A DNA stretch of 64,000 nt from Bettongia penicillata ogilbyi (lineage: Eukaryota; Chordata; Mammalia; Diprotodontia; Potoroidae). Of the stretch, positions 45,590 to 56,069 are shown in pieces. Made by a program: the position numbers and the translations under genes. The stretch is from the NCBI GenBank assembly GCA_023548195.1, contig JAJHZJ010000014.1, positions 14,422,718 through 14,486,717 on the forward strand, given 5' to 3'. The first letter of the stretch is position 1; each line of letters opens with the position of its first letter. The notes under the pieces are model-generated. The model had not been told where the DNA came from. It saw only the letters and a list, made by a program, of their open reading frames with translations, and did not search any database.

Positions 45590-47240
45590 TCCTTCTTGTT
45601 CCCCTTCCCCCTTCTCACCTTTCCCTCCTGTTTCCCTGTTGAAGGAAATGCATTTCTGTATCAAACTCTGTGTATGTGTGTGTGTATGTGTTCCTTCTTT
45701 TAACCATTTCAGATGAGAGTGAGGTTGAAAGTCAGTTGCTCTCTCCACTCCCTTCTCTTTGATTTTATAAATACCTACTTGTGCTTCTTAATTATGTGAG
45801 GTAACATTTCCTAACCTTCCTTTCCCTTCTCATCAGTATATTCTTCTTCCCCTCTTTTTCCCCTAAATGTCACTAAGTTATATCAGACCCATTCCCAATG
45901 TTTTTCAAATTATACTTTCTCGAGGATAACTGATGATGATAGGGCTCAGATTGGAAAGGTATCAACTGCCTTTATTACAAAATAAACTGGTTATCCATGT
46001 TTAGTCAATCAATCATCGCTATTCATGTTTACCTTTTCAGGTATGTCCTAACTCCTATGTTGGATTTTCAAAGTTTCTTTCCAGTTTTGTTCTTTTCATT
46101 AGGAATATCTGGAAATCCTCTATTTCATTTAAGTCCCAATCCCACACATACACCTATAGCACTATATTCAGTTTTACTGTGTGTTATTATTGGCTATCAG
46201 CCCATATCCTTTGCCTTCATGGAATATCATCTGGCAAGTCCTCAGTTCCCTGAGAGTAATAGATACTGAATTGTGTGTGATTCCCAACTGTTGCTCCTTA
46301 GTATTTGAATTCTTTCTTTCTGACTTCTTGTAATATTTCTTTGACTTAGAATCTCTGGATTTGGGCTGTGATGTTTCCAGTTTTCATTTTGGCATTCTTT
46401 CAAGAAGTAACTGATGAGTCCTTTCTATAACCGTTTTGTCCTTGGTTTCCAAGAATTCTGGGTGATTTTCTTTTAAGATTTCTCAAATTTTTATGCCTAG
46501 GCTCTTTTGTGGGTCATAGTATTCAGACAATTCTGAATTTTTTTTCTCTTCCTTCTGTTTTCCAAGTCATTTGTTTTTTGTCCTAAGATACCTTACATTT
46601 TTATTCTATTTTTAGCCTTTTGGCATCATTTTACTACTTCTTACTGATTCATGGAGTCATTGATTTCTGTTTAGTCCATTTTAATTTTCAGAATTTATTG
46701 CTCAGTCAAGATTTTGTACCCCTTATGCCAAGCTTTTAGTTCGTTCTTCCATAACTCTCTTTTCTTTTCCATTTGTTCCTTGAGTGTTCTCATTTAATTT
46801 ATAAAAATGTTTTAAATTATTTTTTAAACTCTTCATTACTACAAGGAATTCTAGCTAAGCTTGTGTCCAAGTCATGTTTTTCTTTAAGATGTTGCTTGTA
46901 GAAATTTTGGAGTAATCTCTTCTACTGTGTTTTTGTTGTGAGTGGCCCTGTCTTCATAATAGCCCATCATGGTGAAGTCCTTTTTTGTTTGCCCGTTCTT
47001 CCAGCCTGCTTCCTGACTTCAGAATTAATGTTAAGGCTGGATTATTCCACACTTCTGGAGGGAAGGTATGAGTTGTTCCTGTTGCTGTCTTGTTGATATA
47101 TTGAGTATTGTATTATCCCAGAATCTCAGGAACTAATTGGGGACCTGAAAATTTTCAGTATTCCCAAAGTTGTGTGATCCAGGACAAAGTTTATCAGGCT
47201 GGATTCAGCCCCTATTAAGCCCTATTTCAACTAGAAAAAT
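45590..47240 (-). mobile_element. Old minus-strand L1 (5' UTR, ORF1 and following region)
   Basis: On the plus strand the pyrimidine-rich run at 45590-45860 is the reversed region after ORF1. 46070-46860 is reversed ORF1: ttgacttagaatctctggat (C-terminal domain), ttccaagtcatttgtttttt, ttcatggagtcattgatttc, and actcttcattactacaagga. 46880-47240 is probable 5' UTR. No frame survives. Boundaries are approximate. Confidence 0.6.
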
Positions 47241-48294
47241 CTATTAGTTTAGAGTAAAAGATATGCAGGGTCCCCCTTTTGTCTGAGATTCCTGCCCTGG
47301 TCATTCCTCTGTGGGCTGGACTAGATGCTGAAACTGAGATCCAGCTCTGGTCCTAAAATCTGAATCAAATTACAGCTACTTGCTTCTGAACTTTCTCCTT
47401 TTTCAGTATATCAGCCAGGGCCTCCCTAACCAGGAAATCACTTCATATACAGAATCTCTTCTCATTCTACTTTGAATCTGTGAATCCAAACTGAGTGGTA
47501 TATGACAAAGCAAGGATGTGATATTATAATGCACTTGTATAGGCCTAGGACTTTATTTTGCCTTAGTGCATACTAGAGGAGTAGGTTATGATATAGGACC
47601 TCAGTTGTTCTATTGCGTAGACTGGCAGATTACCTAGTTTTTCAACTACTTCTATGAGATAGTACTATACAAATCCATTTCCTAGTGTTTGCCCTGGATA
47701 CCATGTTTCTCAGCATAATTTAATCCCCCAGCTGAAGATATTCAGCACCAGTGTTCAGACCTAAGGAGATGATAATTCCATTGCACCATATCTTGGTCAG
47801 ATCCCATGTGGAGTAGTAGCCTAATGTCTGGTGGAAAAAGGAGAAAGGGTATGCAAAGAGGGACTTCTTATTTTTATCATGTCCTAGTATCTATTCTAGA
47901 CAAGCTGTACTTAGGACAAGCTTGATCTTGGATGAAATAGGAAGTACATAGTCTACACTATGGGGGTTCAGGGTCATAAGGAAAGGTATCTCATGCCCTT
48001 AAATTTTCTCTTTTCTTTGGCAGTCAAGGCTTTAAATTTCTGTAATGGAGAACTTAACTTTTCATGACATAATGTGTTCACTTCAAGGAGGTGTACCACA
48101 TTGTCTTAAACTTGGTTTGCATCAAGGTATAGATAATTTTCCTGAGAAGACTTTGATAAGAAAATGAATATTAAGGCACTAAGTACCCAAAGTAGAGAGG
48201 AAATCAGTAAAAAAGGTACATGTAGGAAATGGGTAGGAAATTAATGGCTTTGTAACTATTGCATCAAAATTTTGTCTGCATGATACCAGTAACC
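47241..48294. other. Unassigned sequence
   Basis: About 1 kb in which I recognise no gene or transposon. It includes the upstream flank of the chimeric L1 insertion. Confidence 0.45.
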
Positions 48295-48308
48295 AAACTT
48301 AGTGAAGG
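48295..48308 (+). repeat. Target-site duplication, upstream copy
   Basis: aaacttagtgaagg, identical to 52417-52430. The last two G may be shared with the element's first bases. The pair encloses both L1 units D and E. Confidence 0.88.
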
Positions 48309-49983
48309 GGGGTGGAGCCAAGATTGCGGAGTAGAAAGACTCACGTATGCTATCTCCGAACCCAGGGTCCATATATTTCCTGCAAGAAGAACTCCCCACA
48401 AATTCTAGATCACTGCAAGGTGGGCAGAAACACAGTGGAAAAGATTTCCATTCCAGAGAGCCCTGGAGAGCCATCCCGAGGGGTTCATTGCACCCTGAAA
48501 AGCAGAGTCCACCCCTGAGCTGCCCTGGCCGCAGGGCCCCAGAGGAGCAGATCCGAGCAGGCTTCAGGGACGGAATCTCCGGCGGCCGGGAAGGTCCCTC
48601 CACCCACAGACGCTGCAGGTCAGTGAGACAGACGTCTGGGCTGGCCAAGAGGGGAGCGGGGTGTCTCCGTGACTCGGGCCCCCTCAGGAGGCAGCAGCAG
48701 AGGGAGCGGCAGAGGCAGCAGCGGCCACGATTCCCTGAGCGAAGGTCTCTGCATATAGCCCCTGAGGGAACTGAGCCTGGGAGGTGGCCCTGCCCCAACC
48801 TGAGTACCAGAACTTAACCTCACATTGAATAGCAGCCATGCCTGCCGCAGAAAGCCCATTTGAATCTCAGACCCCAAGCACTAGCTGGGCGGATCTAGGC
48901 GGGGGTGGACAGGAATCTCAGAAGTCAAGTAACTGGCTGGGAAAATGGCCAGAAAAGGGAAGAAAAATAAGACTATAGAAAGCTACTTTGATGGGGTTCA
49001 GATGTTCCCACCTTTCAATTCTGATGATGAGGAACTATTCTTACCATCAGGAAAAGATGTGGAGGTTGGGGCCTCTATATCCCAGGCATCCCAGGGGGAT
49101 GTCCAGTGGGCTCAGGCCATGGAAGAGCTCAAAAAGGATTTTGAAAATCAAGTTAGACAGGTGGAGGAAAAACTGGGAAGAGAAATGAGAGAGATGCAAG
49201 AAAAGCATGAAAAACGGGTCAATACCTTGCTAAAGGACACCCAAAAAAATGCTGAAGAAAATAACACCTTGAAAAATAGCCTAACTCAATTGGCAAAAGA
49301 GGTTCAAAAAGCCAATGAGGAGAAGAATGCTTTCAAAAGCAGAATAAGCCAAATGGAAAAAGAGGTTCAAAAGCTCACTGAAGATAAGAGTTCTCTCAAA
49401 ATTAGAATGGAACAGATGGAATCTAATGACTTTCTGAGAAACCAAGAAATCACAAAACAAAACCAAAAGAATGAAAAAATGGAAGAGAATGTGAAATATC
49501 TCATTGGAAAAACAACTGACCTGGAAAATAGATCCAGGAGAGACAATTTAAAAATTATGGGACTACCTGAAAGTCATGATCAAAAAAAGAGCCAAGACAT
49601 CATCTTCCATGAAATTATCGAGGAAAACTTCCCTGACATTCTACAACCAGAGGGCAAAATAAGTATTGAAAGAATCCATCGATCACCACCTGAAAGAGAT
49701 CCAAAAAGATAAACTCCTAGGAACATTGTGGCCAAATTCCAGAACTCCCAGGTCAAGGAGAAAATATTGCAAGCAGCTAGAAAGAAACAATTCCAGTATT
49801 GTGGAAATAAAATCAGGATAACTCAAGATCTAGCAGCTTCCACATTAAGGCATTGAAGGGCATGGAATAGGATATTCCAGAAGTCAAAGGAACTAAGACT
49901 CAAACCAAGAATCACCTACCCAGCCAAATTGAATATAATACTTCAGGGGAAAATATGGTTTTTCAATGAAACAGAGGACTTTC
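48307..49983 (+). mobile_element. L1 unit D, 5' UTR and truncated ORF1
   Basis: It starts ggggggtggagccaagattg, has a GC-rich 5' UTR with a single monomer (about 48735-48805), and ORF1 from 48945. It breaks off at ...gaggactttc (49983), about 50 codons before the ORF1 end, with unit E joined directly. By its N-terminal sequence (MFPPFNSD, KKDFENQ) it belongs with copies A and M, not with E. Confidence 0.92.
48945..49983 (+). pseudogene. L1 ORF1, truncated with two stops (unit D)
   Basis: The start codon is at 48945 in family context (ggaaaATGgcc). It is open for 255 codons through the coiled coil and into the RNA-binding domain, and stops at TAA 49710-49712 where E has GAA. A second in-frame TGA follows at 49854-49856. 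The C-terminal domain continues to the junction with unit E at 49983 and never reaches its end. Both the internal stops and the missing C-terminus make it non-functional. Confidence 0.92.
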
Positions 49984-50479
49984 GGTAGGCGGAGCCAAGA
50001 TGGCGGAGTAGAAGGACGCACGTTTACGAGCTCCAAAACCAAAGCCCATAGAATTAATGTAAAAAGAGTCCCCCATAACTTCTGGGTGAATACAAGGTGT
50101 GCAGAAGCAGAGTGGAAGAGATTTCCGTTCCAGGGAGCCCTGAAGACCCGTCCCCAGGGTCCGGCACGCCCCAGAAAGTAAACCCGACCCCCAGCGCTGC
50201 CCTGGCCGAGGCCCCAGAGAAGCTGATCCGAGCAGGCTTCAGAGACGGAAGCTCCAGCACCCGGGAAAGTCCCTCCGCCCACAGAAGCTACAGGTCAGTG
50301 GGAAAGAAGGCCGGGCTGAAGGAGAGGGGAAGCAGGGCGTCTCCGTGACACGGGCCCCCTCGGGAAGAAGCGGCAGTGGCGGGGATGGGGGCAGGAAGCG
50401 GCGGAGGCAGAGGTGTGGGTGGCGGCTGAGGCGGTAGCGGCCCAAGACTCAGGAATCCCCCAACAGCAGGCAGGATCTT

Positions 50480-50702
50480 CATTACGGAAGATTCCCACAT
50501 AAAACCGGACGGAGCTGAGCCTGGGAGACGGCCCTGCCCCCACCCCACTCTGTTACTGAAGCCTTCTGCTTAAAGCCCCCAAGGGAGCGGGATTTGGGAG
50601 GCGGGCCCCCCACCCCGCCCCCACCCGTTCCATTCCTGAAAGTCTCTGCATAAAGCCCCCGAGGGATCAGAGTCTCGGAGGCAGCCCTGGCCCCACCCCA
50701 GC
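50480..50702 (+). promoter_or_regulatory. Three tandem 5' UTR monomers in L1 unit E
   Basis: Three units of about 68-80 bases each contain a 'ttactgaag' start, a 'ataaagccccc' centre and a 'ggaggcggccctgccccc' end. Copy C has two and A, D and M have one. Position upstream of ORF1 and high GC content suggest a promoter role, as tandem 5' UTR monomers have in mouse L1. The role here is inference. Confidence 0.7.
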
Positions 50703-50835
50703 ACCTGAACTAAAGCTCACTGATTGACAGCCGGCAGGAGGAAAGCCCATTTAAATCTCAGAGGCCAAGCACTAGCTGGGCGGATCCAGGCAGGGGTGGA
50801 AAGGAATCTCAGAAGTCAAGTAACTGGCTGGGAAA

Positions 50836-51939
50836 ATGCCCAGAAAAGGGAAGAAAAATAAGACTTTAGAGAGTTTTTTCCAACAAATGCAAATGATCCC
50901 GACCTTCGGATCTGACGAAGATGAGGACGTATTCTTGCCATCAGGGAAAGATGTGGAGGGCGGGGCCTCAGTACCCCAGACACCCCAGGGGGGTGGTGGG
51001 TGGGCTCAGGCCCTGGAAGAGCTCAAAAAGGATTTTGAAAAGCAAGTTAGACAGGTGGAGGAAAAACTGGGAAGAGAAATGTCAGAGATGCAACAAAAGT
51101 ATGAAAAACAGGTCAATACCTTGGTAAAGGAGACCCAAAAAAATGCTGAGGAAATTAACACCTTGAAAAATAGGCTCACCCAATTGGCAAAGGAGGTTCA
51201 AAAAGCCAATGAGGAGAAGAATGCTTTCACAAGCAGAATGAGCCAAATGGAAAAAGAAGCTGAAAAGCTCACTGAATTTAATAGTTCTCTCAAAATTAGA
51301 ATGGAACAGATGGAGTCTAATGACTTTCTGAGAAACCAAGAAATCACCAAACAAAACCAAAAGAATGAAAAAATGGAAGAGAATGTGAAATATCTCATGG
51401 GAAAAACAACTGACCTGGAAAATAGATCCAGGAGAGACAATTTAAAAATTATGGGACTACCTGAAAGTCATGATCAAAAAAAGAGCCGAGACATCATCTT
51501 CCATGAAATTATCGAGGAAAACTGCCCTGATATTCTACAACCAGAGGGCAAAATAAGTATTGAAAGAATCCATCCATCACCGCCTGAAAGAGATCCAAAA
51601 AGAGAAACTCCTAGGAACATTATGGCCAAATTCCAGAATTCCCAGGTCAAGGAAAAAATCTTGCAAGCAGCTAGCAAGAAACAATTCCAGTATTGTGGAA
51701 ATACAGTCAGGATAACTCCAGATCTAGCAGCTTCTACATTAAGGGATCGAAGGGCGTGGAATAGGATATTCCAGAAGGCAAAGGAACTAGGACTCAAACC
51801 AAGAATCACCTACCCAGCAAAACTGAGTATAACACTTCCGGGGAAAATATGGTCTTTCAATGAAAGAGAGGACTTTCAAGCATTCTTGATGACAAGACCA
51901 GAGCTGAAAAGAAAATTTGACTTTCAAACACAAGAATGA
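50836..51939 (+). CDS. Intact L1 ORF1 protein (367 codons)
   Basis: L1 ORF1 protein binds element RNA as a trimer and acts as a nucleic-acid chaperone in the cytoplasmic particle. The frame is complete from ATG (context ggaaaATGccc) to TGA. Order seen: basic start (MPRKGKKNK), acidic patch (SDEDED near residues 26-31), coiled coil at about 55-185 with heptad Leu, RNA-recognition domain from about 194 (LENRSRRDNLKIMGLPES), and C-terminal domain from about 260 with AKFQNSQVKEKILQA and TYPAKLS near 325. Copies A, C, D and M all carry stops, so this is the only intact one here. No ORF2 follows, so the unit is non-autonomous. Whether it is expressed cannot be seen. Confidence 0.93.
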   Translation: MPRKGKKNKTLESFFQQMQMIPTFGSDEDEDVFLPSGKDVEGGASVPQTPQGGGGWAQALEELKKDFEKQVRQVEEKLGREMSEMQQKYEKQVNTLVKETQKNAEEINTLKNRLTQLAKEVQKANEEKNAFTSRMSQMEKEAEKLTEFNSSLKIRMEQMESNDFLRNQEITKQNQKNEKMEENVKYLMGKTTDLENRSRRDNLKIMGLPESHDQKKSRDIIFHEIIEENCPDILQPEGKISIERIHPSPPERDPKRETPRNIMAKFQNSQVKEKILQAASKKQFQYCGNTVRITPDLAASTLRDRRAWNRIFQKAKELGLKPRITYPAKLSITLPGKIWSFNEREDFQAFLMTRPELKRKFDFQTQE

Positions 51940-52072
51940 GAAGAAGCATGAAAAAGTAAACAGCAAAGAGAAGTCATAAGGGACTTACCAAAAGTGAACT
52001 GTTTACATTCCTACATGGAAAGACAATATTTGTAACTCTTAAAACTTTTCAGTATCTGGGTAGTTGGTGGGA

Positions 52073-52073
52073 C

Positions 52074-52105
<32 letters not shown>

Positions 52106-52155
52106 CGTACTCACGTGCATGCACACACACATACACACATGCACGCACACGCAGA
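52073..52155. repeat. CA-rich tract after ORF1 in unit E
   Basis: CACACA/GCACAC repeats interrupted by T and G, at the same element position as 14311-14368. Confidence 0.9.
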
Positions 52156-52416
52156 GACAGAGAGCACAGAGTGAATTGAATAGGATGGGACCATATCTTA
52201 AAAGAAATTAAGGTAAATGGTGAGAGAGGAATGTAGTGGGAGGAAAGAGGGTGAAATGGAATGGGGTAAATTATATCTCATTCAAGAGGCAAGCAGGAGA
52301 CTTTTTAGTGGAGGGAAAAGGAGGAGAGCTGAGAAAAAAAAACATGAAGTTTACCCTCATCACATTTGACTAAAGGAAGGAATAAAATGCACACTCATTT
52401 TGGTATGAAAAAAAAA

Positions 52417-52430
52417 AAACTTAGTGAAGG
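52417..52430 (+). repeat. Target-site duplication, downstream copy
   Basis: aaacttagtgaagg, identical to 48295-48308. Its first three A merge with the element's terminal A run. Confidence 0.88.
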
Positions 52431-52671
52431 CCAGAAATTGACACCTACAGAATACTGTGATGATCCAGGTTGGCAGTGAACAGCCTACAATTGTCTAGAA
52501 CAGAATTTTCTTGGGAAAGGAATATGATTTTTTAGCTCTTTGGGGTGTTTGTGTGTCTGTGTGTGTATTATACCCATGCACACACACTCTCACAGCTTAT
52601 TTGATCACAGGGATGACATGAGAAAGGACCCATCATTACTTACCCCAGTACTCCCTTTGGGGACCAAATTG

Positions 52672-52795
52672 TTAGTAAGTCAATTAGTCATCATTAAGCC
52701 CCTATGTGCCAGGCATTGTGCTGAGTGCTGGGGATACAAAAAGAGACAAAAGACAATACCTGTCCCCAAGGAGTTCACATTCTAATGTTCACATC
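52672..52795 (-). mobile_element. L2 3' end
   Basis: The plus strand attaagcccctatgtgccag, gcattgtgctgagtgctggg, gatacaaaaagagacaaaag and ccccaaggagttcacattct is a well-preserved reversed L2 3' terminus. Confidence 0.85.
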
Positions 52796-52849
52796 TGGCA
52801 CATCAACAGCAATATTGTAAATAAAATCAAAAGTTAAAGAATTAGCAAC

Positions 52850-53104
52850 CCTGATAACAATGGGAATTAAGATGAAAAATATTATTAACATCCAGATCAA
52901 GAAGTGATGGACACAGAGAGCAGACTGAAGAATACATATTTTCTCTCTTTTTTTCTCTAGAAAATGGCTAATACAGAAACTTGTTTTGTGTGACTTCATA
53001 TGGTTTTGTGTTTCTTGATTGCTCAGTGAATAGGGAAAAGATTAAGGAAGGGAGAGAATTTGGAACTGAAAGTAAAATGAAATTGAATAAATATGAATTT
53101 AAAA
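52850..53104 (+). mobile_element. L1 3' UTR fragment
   Basis: gatggacacagagagcagac, tgaagaatacatattttctc, then gggagagaatttggaactga and an A-rich end match a marsupial L1 3' UTR type. It abuts the tandem array that follows. Confidence 0.6.
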
Positions 53105-54192
53105 AATAAACTGAGTTAAATGTGTATAATGATAAGATTTCAAGTGATCAGCTTAACTTGGAGGAAGCAGGTTCCATGGAGTGAAAGGCAAGCATATTTG
53201 CTCACGGTAAATGGAGAATTGCTTCCAAATACCTGAGCTTGATATAGAGGAAGGCTTTTTTGGGGAGGGGCGGGGGGGTGGCAGATTATTACTCCACCCT
53301 CCAGCCCTCTAGCCCTCCAAGATTTCAGTCAGAAGGGAAAGGGAATGGAGGTAGGTGAGAAGATGTCTGAGCCAATCTGCCTGGTTATAATTTTTCAAGT
53401 GATCAGCTTATCTTGGAGGAGACATGATGTTCTATGGAACAGAAACCAAGCAAATTTTCTGATGGAAAAGTTACTTGCAAAGTTCTGAACACCTTATAAT
53501 AGATTTTCAAAGTGCTTTATTGCTCCACCTTCCAAGTCTCCAGACAAGAGGAAAGAAGAACCTGAGGGAGCTCAGAAGATATTGCATATAAAAAACTAAG
53601 TCAATCCAAATGGCAAAGACATATCAGGTGATAAACTTATCCACAGGAAAGCATCATGTTCCATTCTTCCAGCTTTTCAGCCTCCAATCAGAAGAAAGAG
53701 GCAACTTTTTCAAGAGGGGGTTGAGAATGAGCTGGTTATCAAAAAAAAATGAGTTTTCTCTATGATAATGAGATTTCAAGTTATCAGCTTATCTTGAAGG
53801 AGGCATGAGGTCCTATGAAGTAAACACCAACTGGAGCTACTTTTGGAAGACAGAGTTGAAAAGTTTCCTCTAGCATTCCATTTCTCCAGTCAGAAGAAAA
53901 CTGAGGGAGTTGAAGCAACTGAGGGAGTGGAGAATGTGAGTCAATTGCTTAGTAGTGAGTTCAGGTGATTGGATTATCTTATATAAGGTATGATATTCTA
54001 TGAAATAGAAACCAAACAGAACTGCTTCAGGAAAATCAAGAGTAACTTGGAAATTTTGCAGTCTTTTCTAAAGATCAGATTTGGGAGGAGTTTATTATTC
54101 CACCTTCCAGTCCTCCAGTAAGAAGAGGAAAGAAACTGAGAATTGAGAAGTTACTGAGTATCAAAAATTGAGTCAATCTGCAAAATTATGAG
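53105..54192 (+). repeat. Diverged tandem array of about five units, 150-260 bases each
   Basis: The motif 'ttcaagtgatcagcttatcttgg', or variants, recurs at about 53133, 53397, 53620, 53776 and 53964. Each is followed by a 'gcatgatgttctatggaa' variant, then usually 'attcca(c)ctt.cagt.ctcc', 'agaagaggaaagaa' and 'gagtcaatctgc'. Unit starts are about 262, 222, 152 and 191 bases apart, with a fifth unit of about 227. I do not recognise the family, and the units have no open frame in common. It ends at an L2 piece. Confidence 0.85.
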
Positions 54193-54194
54193 AT

Positions 54195-54295
54195 TGAATC
54201 AATCAATCAATTAATATTTACTAAATATCTATTGTGTGCCAAATATTGTGCTAAATGCTAAGGATACAGAAAGAGACACAGATCCACCAGAGGCT
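54195..54295 (-). mobile_element. L2 3' end fragment
   Basis: The plus strand aatcaatcaatcaattaata, tttactaaatatctattgtg, tgccaaatattgtgctaaat and ggatacagaaagagaca is a reversed L2 terminus. Confidence 0.8.
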
Positions 54296-56069
54296 TAATA
54301 AGAAGGGGAGAAAGAAGCAAATACTCTGAAACTGTCCTAGTACCCTCAAATCCACATGGACTTAATTTATTTGAATTGCAAATTTTGCAGGATCTATGAT
54401 TGCTGGGGAAGTAGGTATCATTCATTTCCTAATGTGGCTTGGATATGAAGATCCTTTTGTGTTCTTTTCATGCCTTTTCATAAACCTGTTCTATATTAAT
54501 GTTTTGGAAGTATGGTGATTACCAGGCTGAGGGCTATGTGAAAAATTGGGCAGAAATTATCATCCAAGCAAGCACTTAACTGCAGTTATGAGCAATAATC
54601 TATATTATTTTTAAATAATAATTAGCAATTAAGTAATGATTAATTAATTTTAAAAAGTATTTGAAGATATGAAGACTGACTTTGGGGATTATATGTCATC
54701 TATTACACATACTGAAGTATCAGTCAATGCATTAGGAGAAATCAATAACATATTTCTCTTAAAAGATATAAAAGAAATTACATACCTACCCCCCCGAAAA
54801 GGAACTACCTTTTCTATGAATTGTAAAATCACATCCATTCATTTTTCAAGTGATAAATCAACCTCAATACAGCACTTTTGAATTATTAGCTCTCAAGATG
54901 TGTTTAACGTTAAAATTAAAGAAGCATAAGACTTCTTATTTGCTCAATTTTGTTAGAAATTAGATCCAAATTCCCAAATGAACTAAAATGCTACATTTTC
55001 CAAAGAAATAGCAAGGTGTCTTCAGTTCTTTTTTTTTCTAATTTCATCTCTTTGAACTCTTAGATCTTCTCATTTTGCCAGAAGTTTATGAAAGTTCATG
55101 TATCTAGAGTCAAAAGACCCAGGAATTTATTAATTCTCTCATAATATGACACCACTATCAATTTGTCTGAAACAACTTTTATGTAAGGACTGTTCATCAA
55201 AAAAGTAGCATTTTATTTTACTTTTATATAACGAATACTAACTTCAGAGACAAATTCTCAAATAATACCTACTGTATATGTAGAGGATAATTAAAGAAAT
55301 ACAATTCTGTTCTGCAAATGACAGCGAGAACATTAATAGGTCAGATTTGAACGTACTAATTATTCTAAAACTTAGAATGGAGAAGTTTTAAATTAACTGT
55401 TTATGTTTGTTTGCCATTCCCTCATATACCTGAAAAGATATTTTAAAATTAATCTGAAATCTTAAAAATTAAAAATCTTCAAAATTAAATTTGAAATCTT
55501 CAGCATATCATTTCGATGAAAACTCCTTGGAATGGCATGATTTATTCTCAACATAAACAATCTATTACCTAGAATTTTCTGTAGAAAGTTTGAAGGGTAC
55601 AAACTATTAATTCCCTTTATGTTATTGGGGCTGAACACTGGTTTAAACTTGCTTTTCAAATGAGCTAAACTGCATCAGCAAATTAGAAAAATAATAATCT
55701 CTCAAGTCCCATAAGTATGATTTACCCAAAGACTGATTTGAAATATTTTACATTGGTGATTATATGACCTATAAACTATGCTTCAACTTAGAAAGATAAG
55801 GCAAGTACTGCCCCATTTAGGCAACTACATTATTGTTGATTTCATTTTAAGTTGCCCAGTTACAGTTAAATTATTTATGGAGAATTTGCCACCAACATGG
55901 GCATTTCCACTGACAATAATAGTATCTTATGGAAAAGAAGATAAAAATCTTTTAAAAAAAAAAACTAAAATACTGGATTCTGCCACTGTAAACAACCAGA
56001 TCCATAGGTCAACACAGACATAGCAAGCTGAGACAGTGAACTACTGAAAACTACTCTTCTTGGAATTTC
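54296..56069. other. Unassigned AT-rich sequence
   Basis: About 1.8 kb without a gene or repeat that I can name. Short open frames lack start context and known domains. Confidence 0.45.

Larger units (their letters stand above)
49984..52416 (+). mobile_element. L1 unit E: complete ORF1-only element (HAL1-like)
   Basis: It starts ggtaggcggagccaagatgg. The GC-rich, CpG-containing 5' UTR (to 50835) has three tandem monomers (50480-50547, 50548-50627, 50628-50702). Intact ORF1 is at 50836-51939. Then come aaacagcaaagagaagtcat, a CA tract (52073-52155), a purine-rich region and a terminal A run (52408-52419). No ORF2 lies between ORF1 and the poly(A). At 2.43 kb it is a complete half-L1: it would need reverse transcriptase from another L1. 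It lies directly after unit D, and the target duplication follows its A run. Confidence 0.92.

Noticed and set aside
53105..54192. CRISPR-like array
   Set aside because: Repeats are long, diverged and without uniform spacers, and the genome is mammalian.
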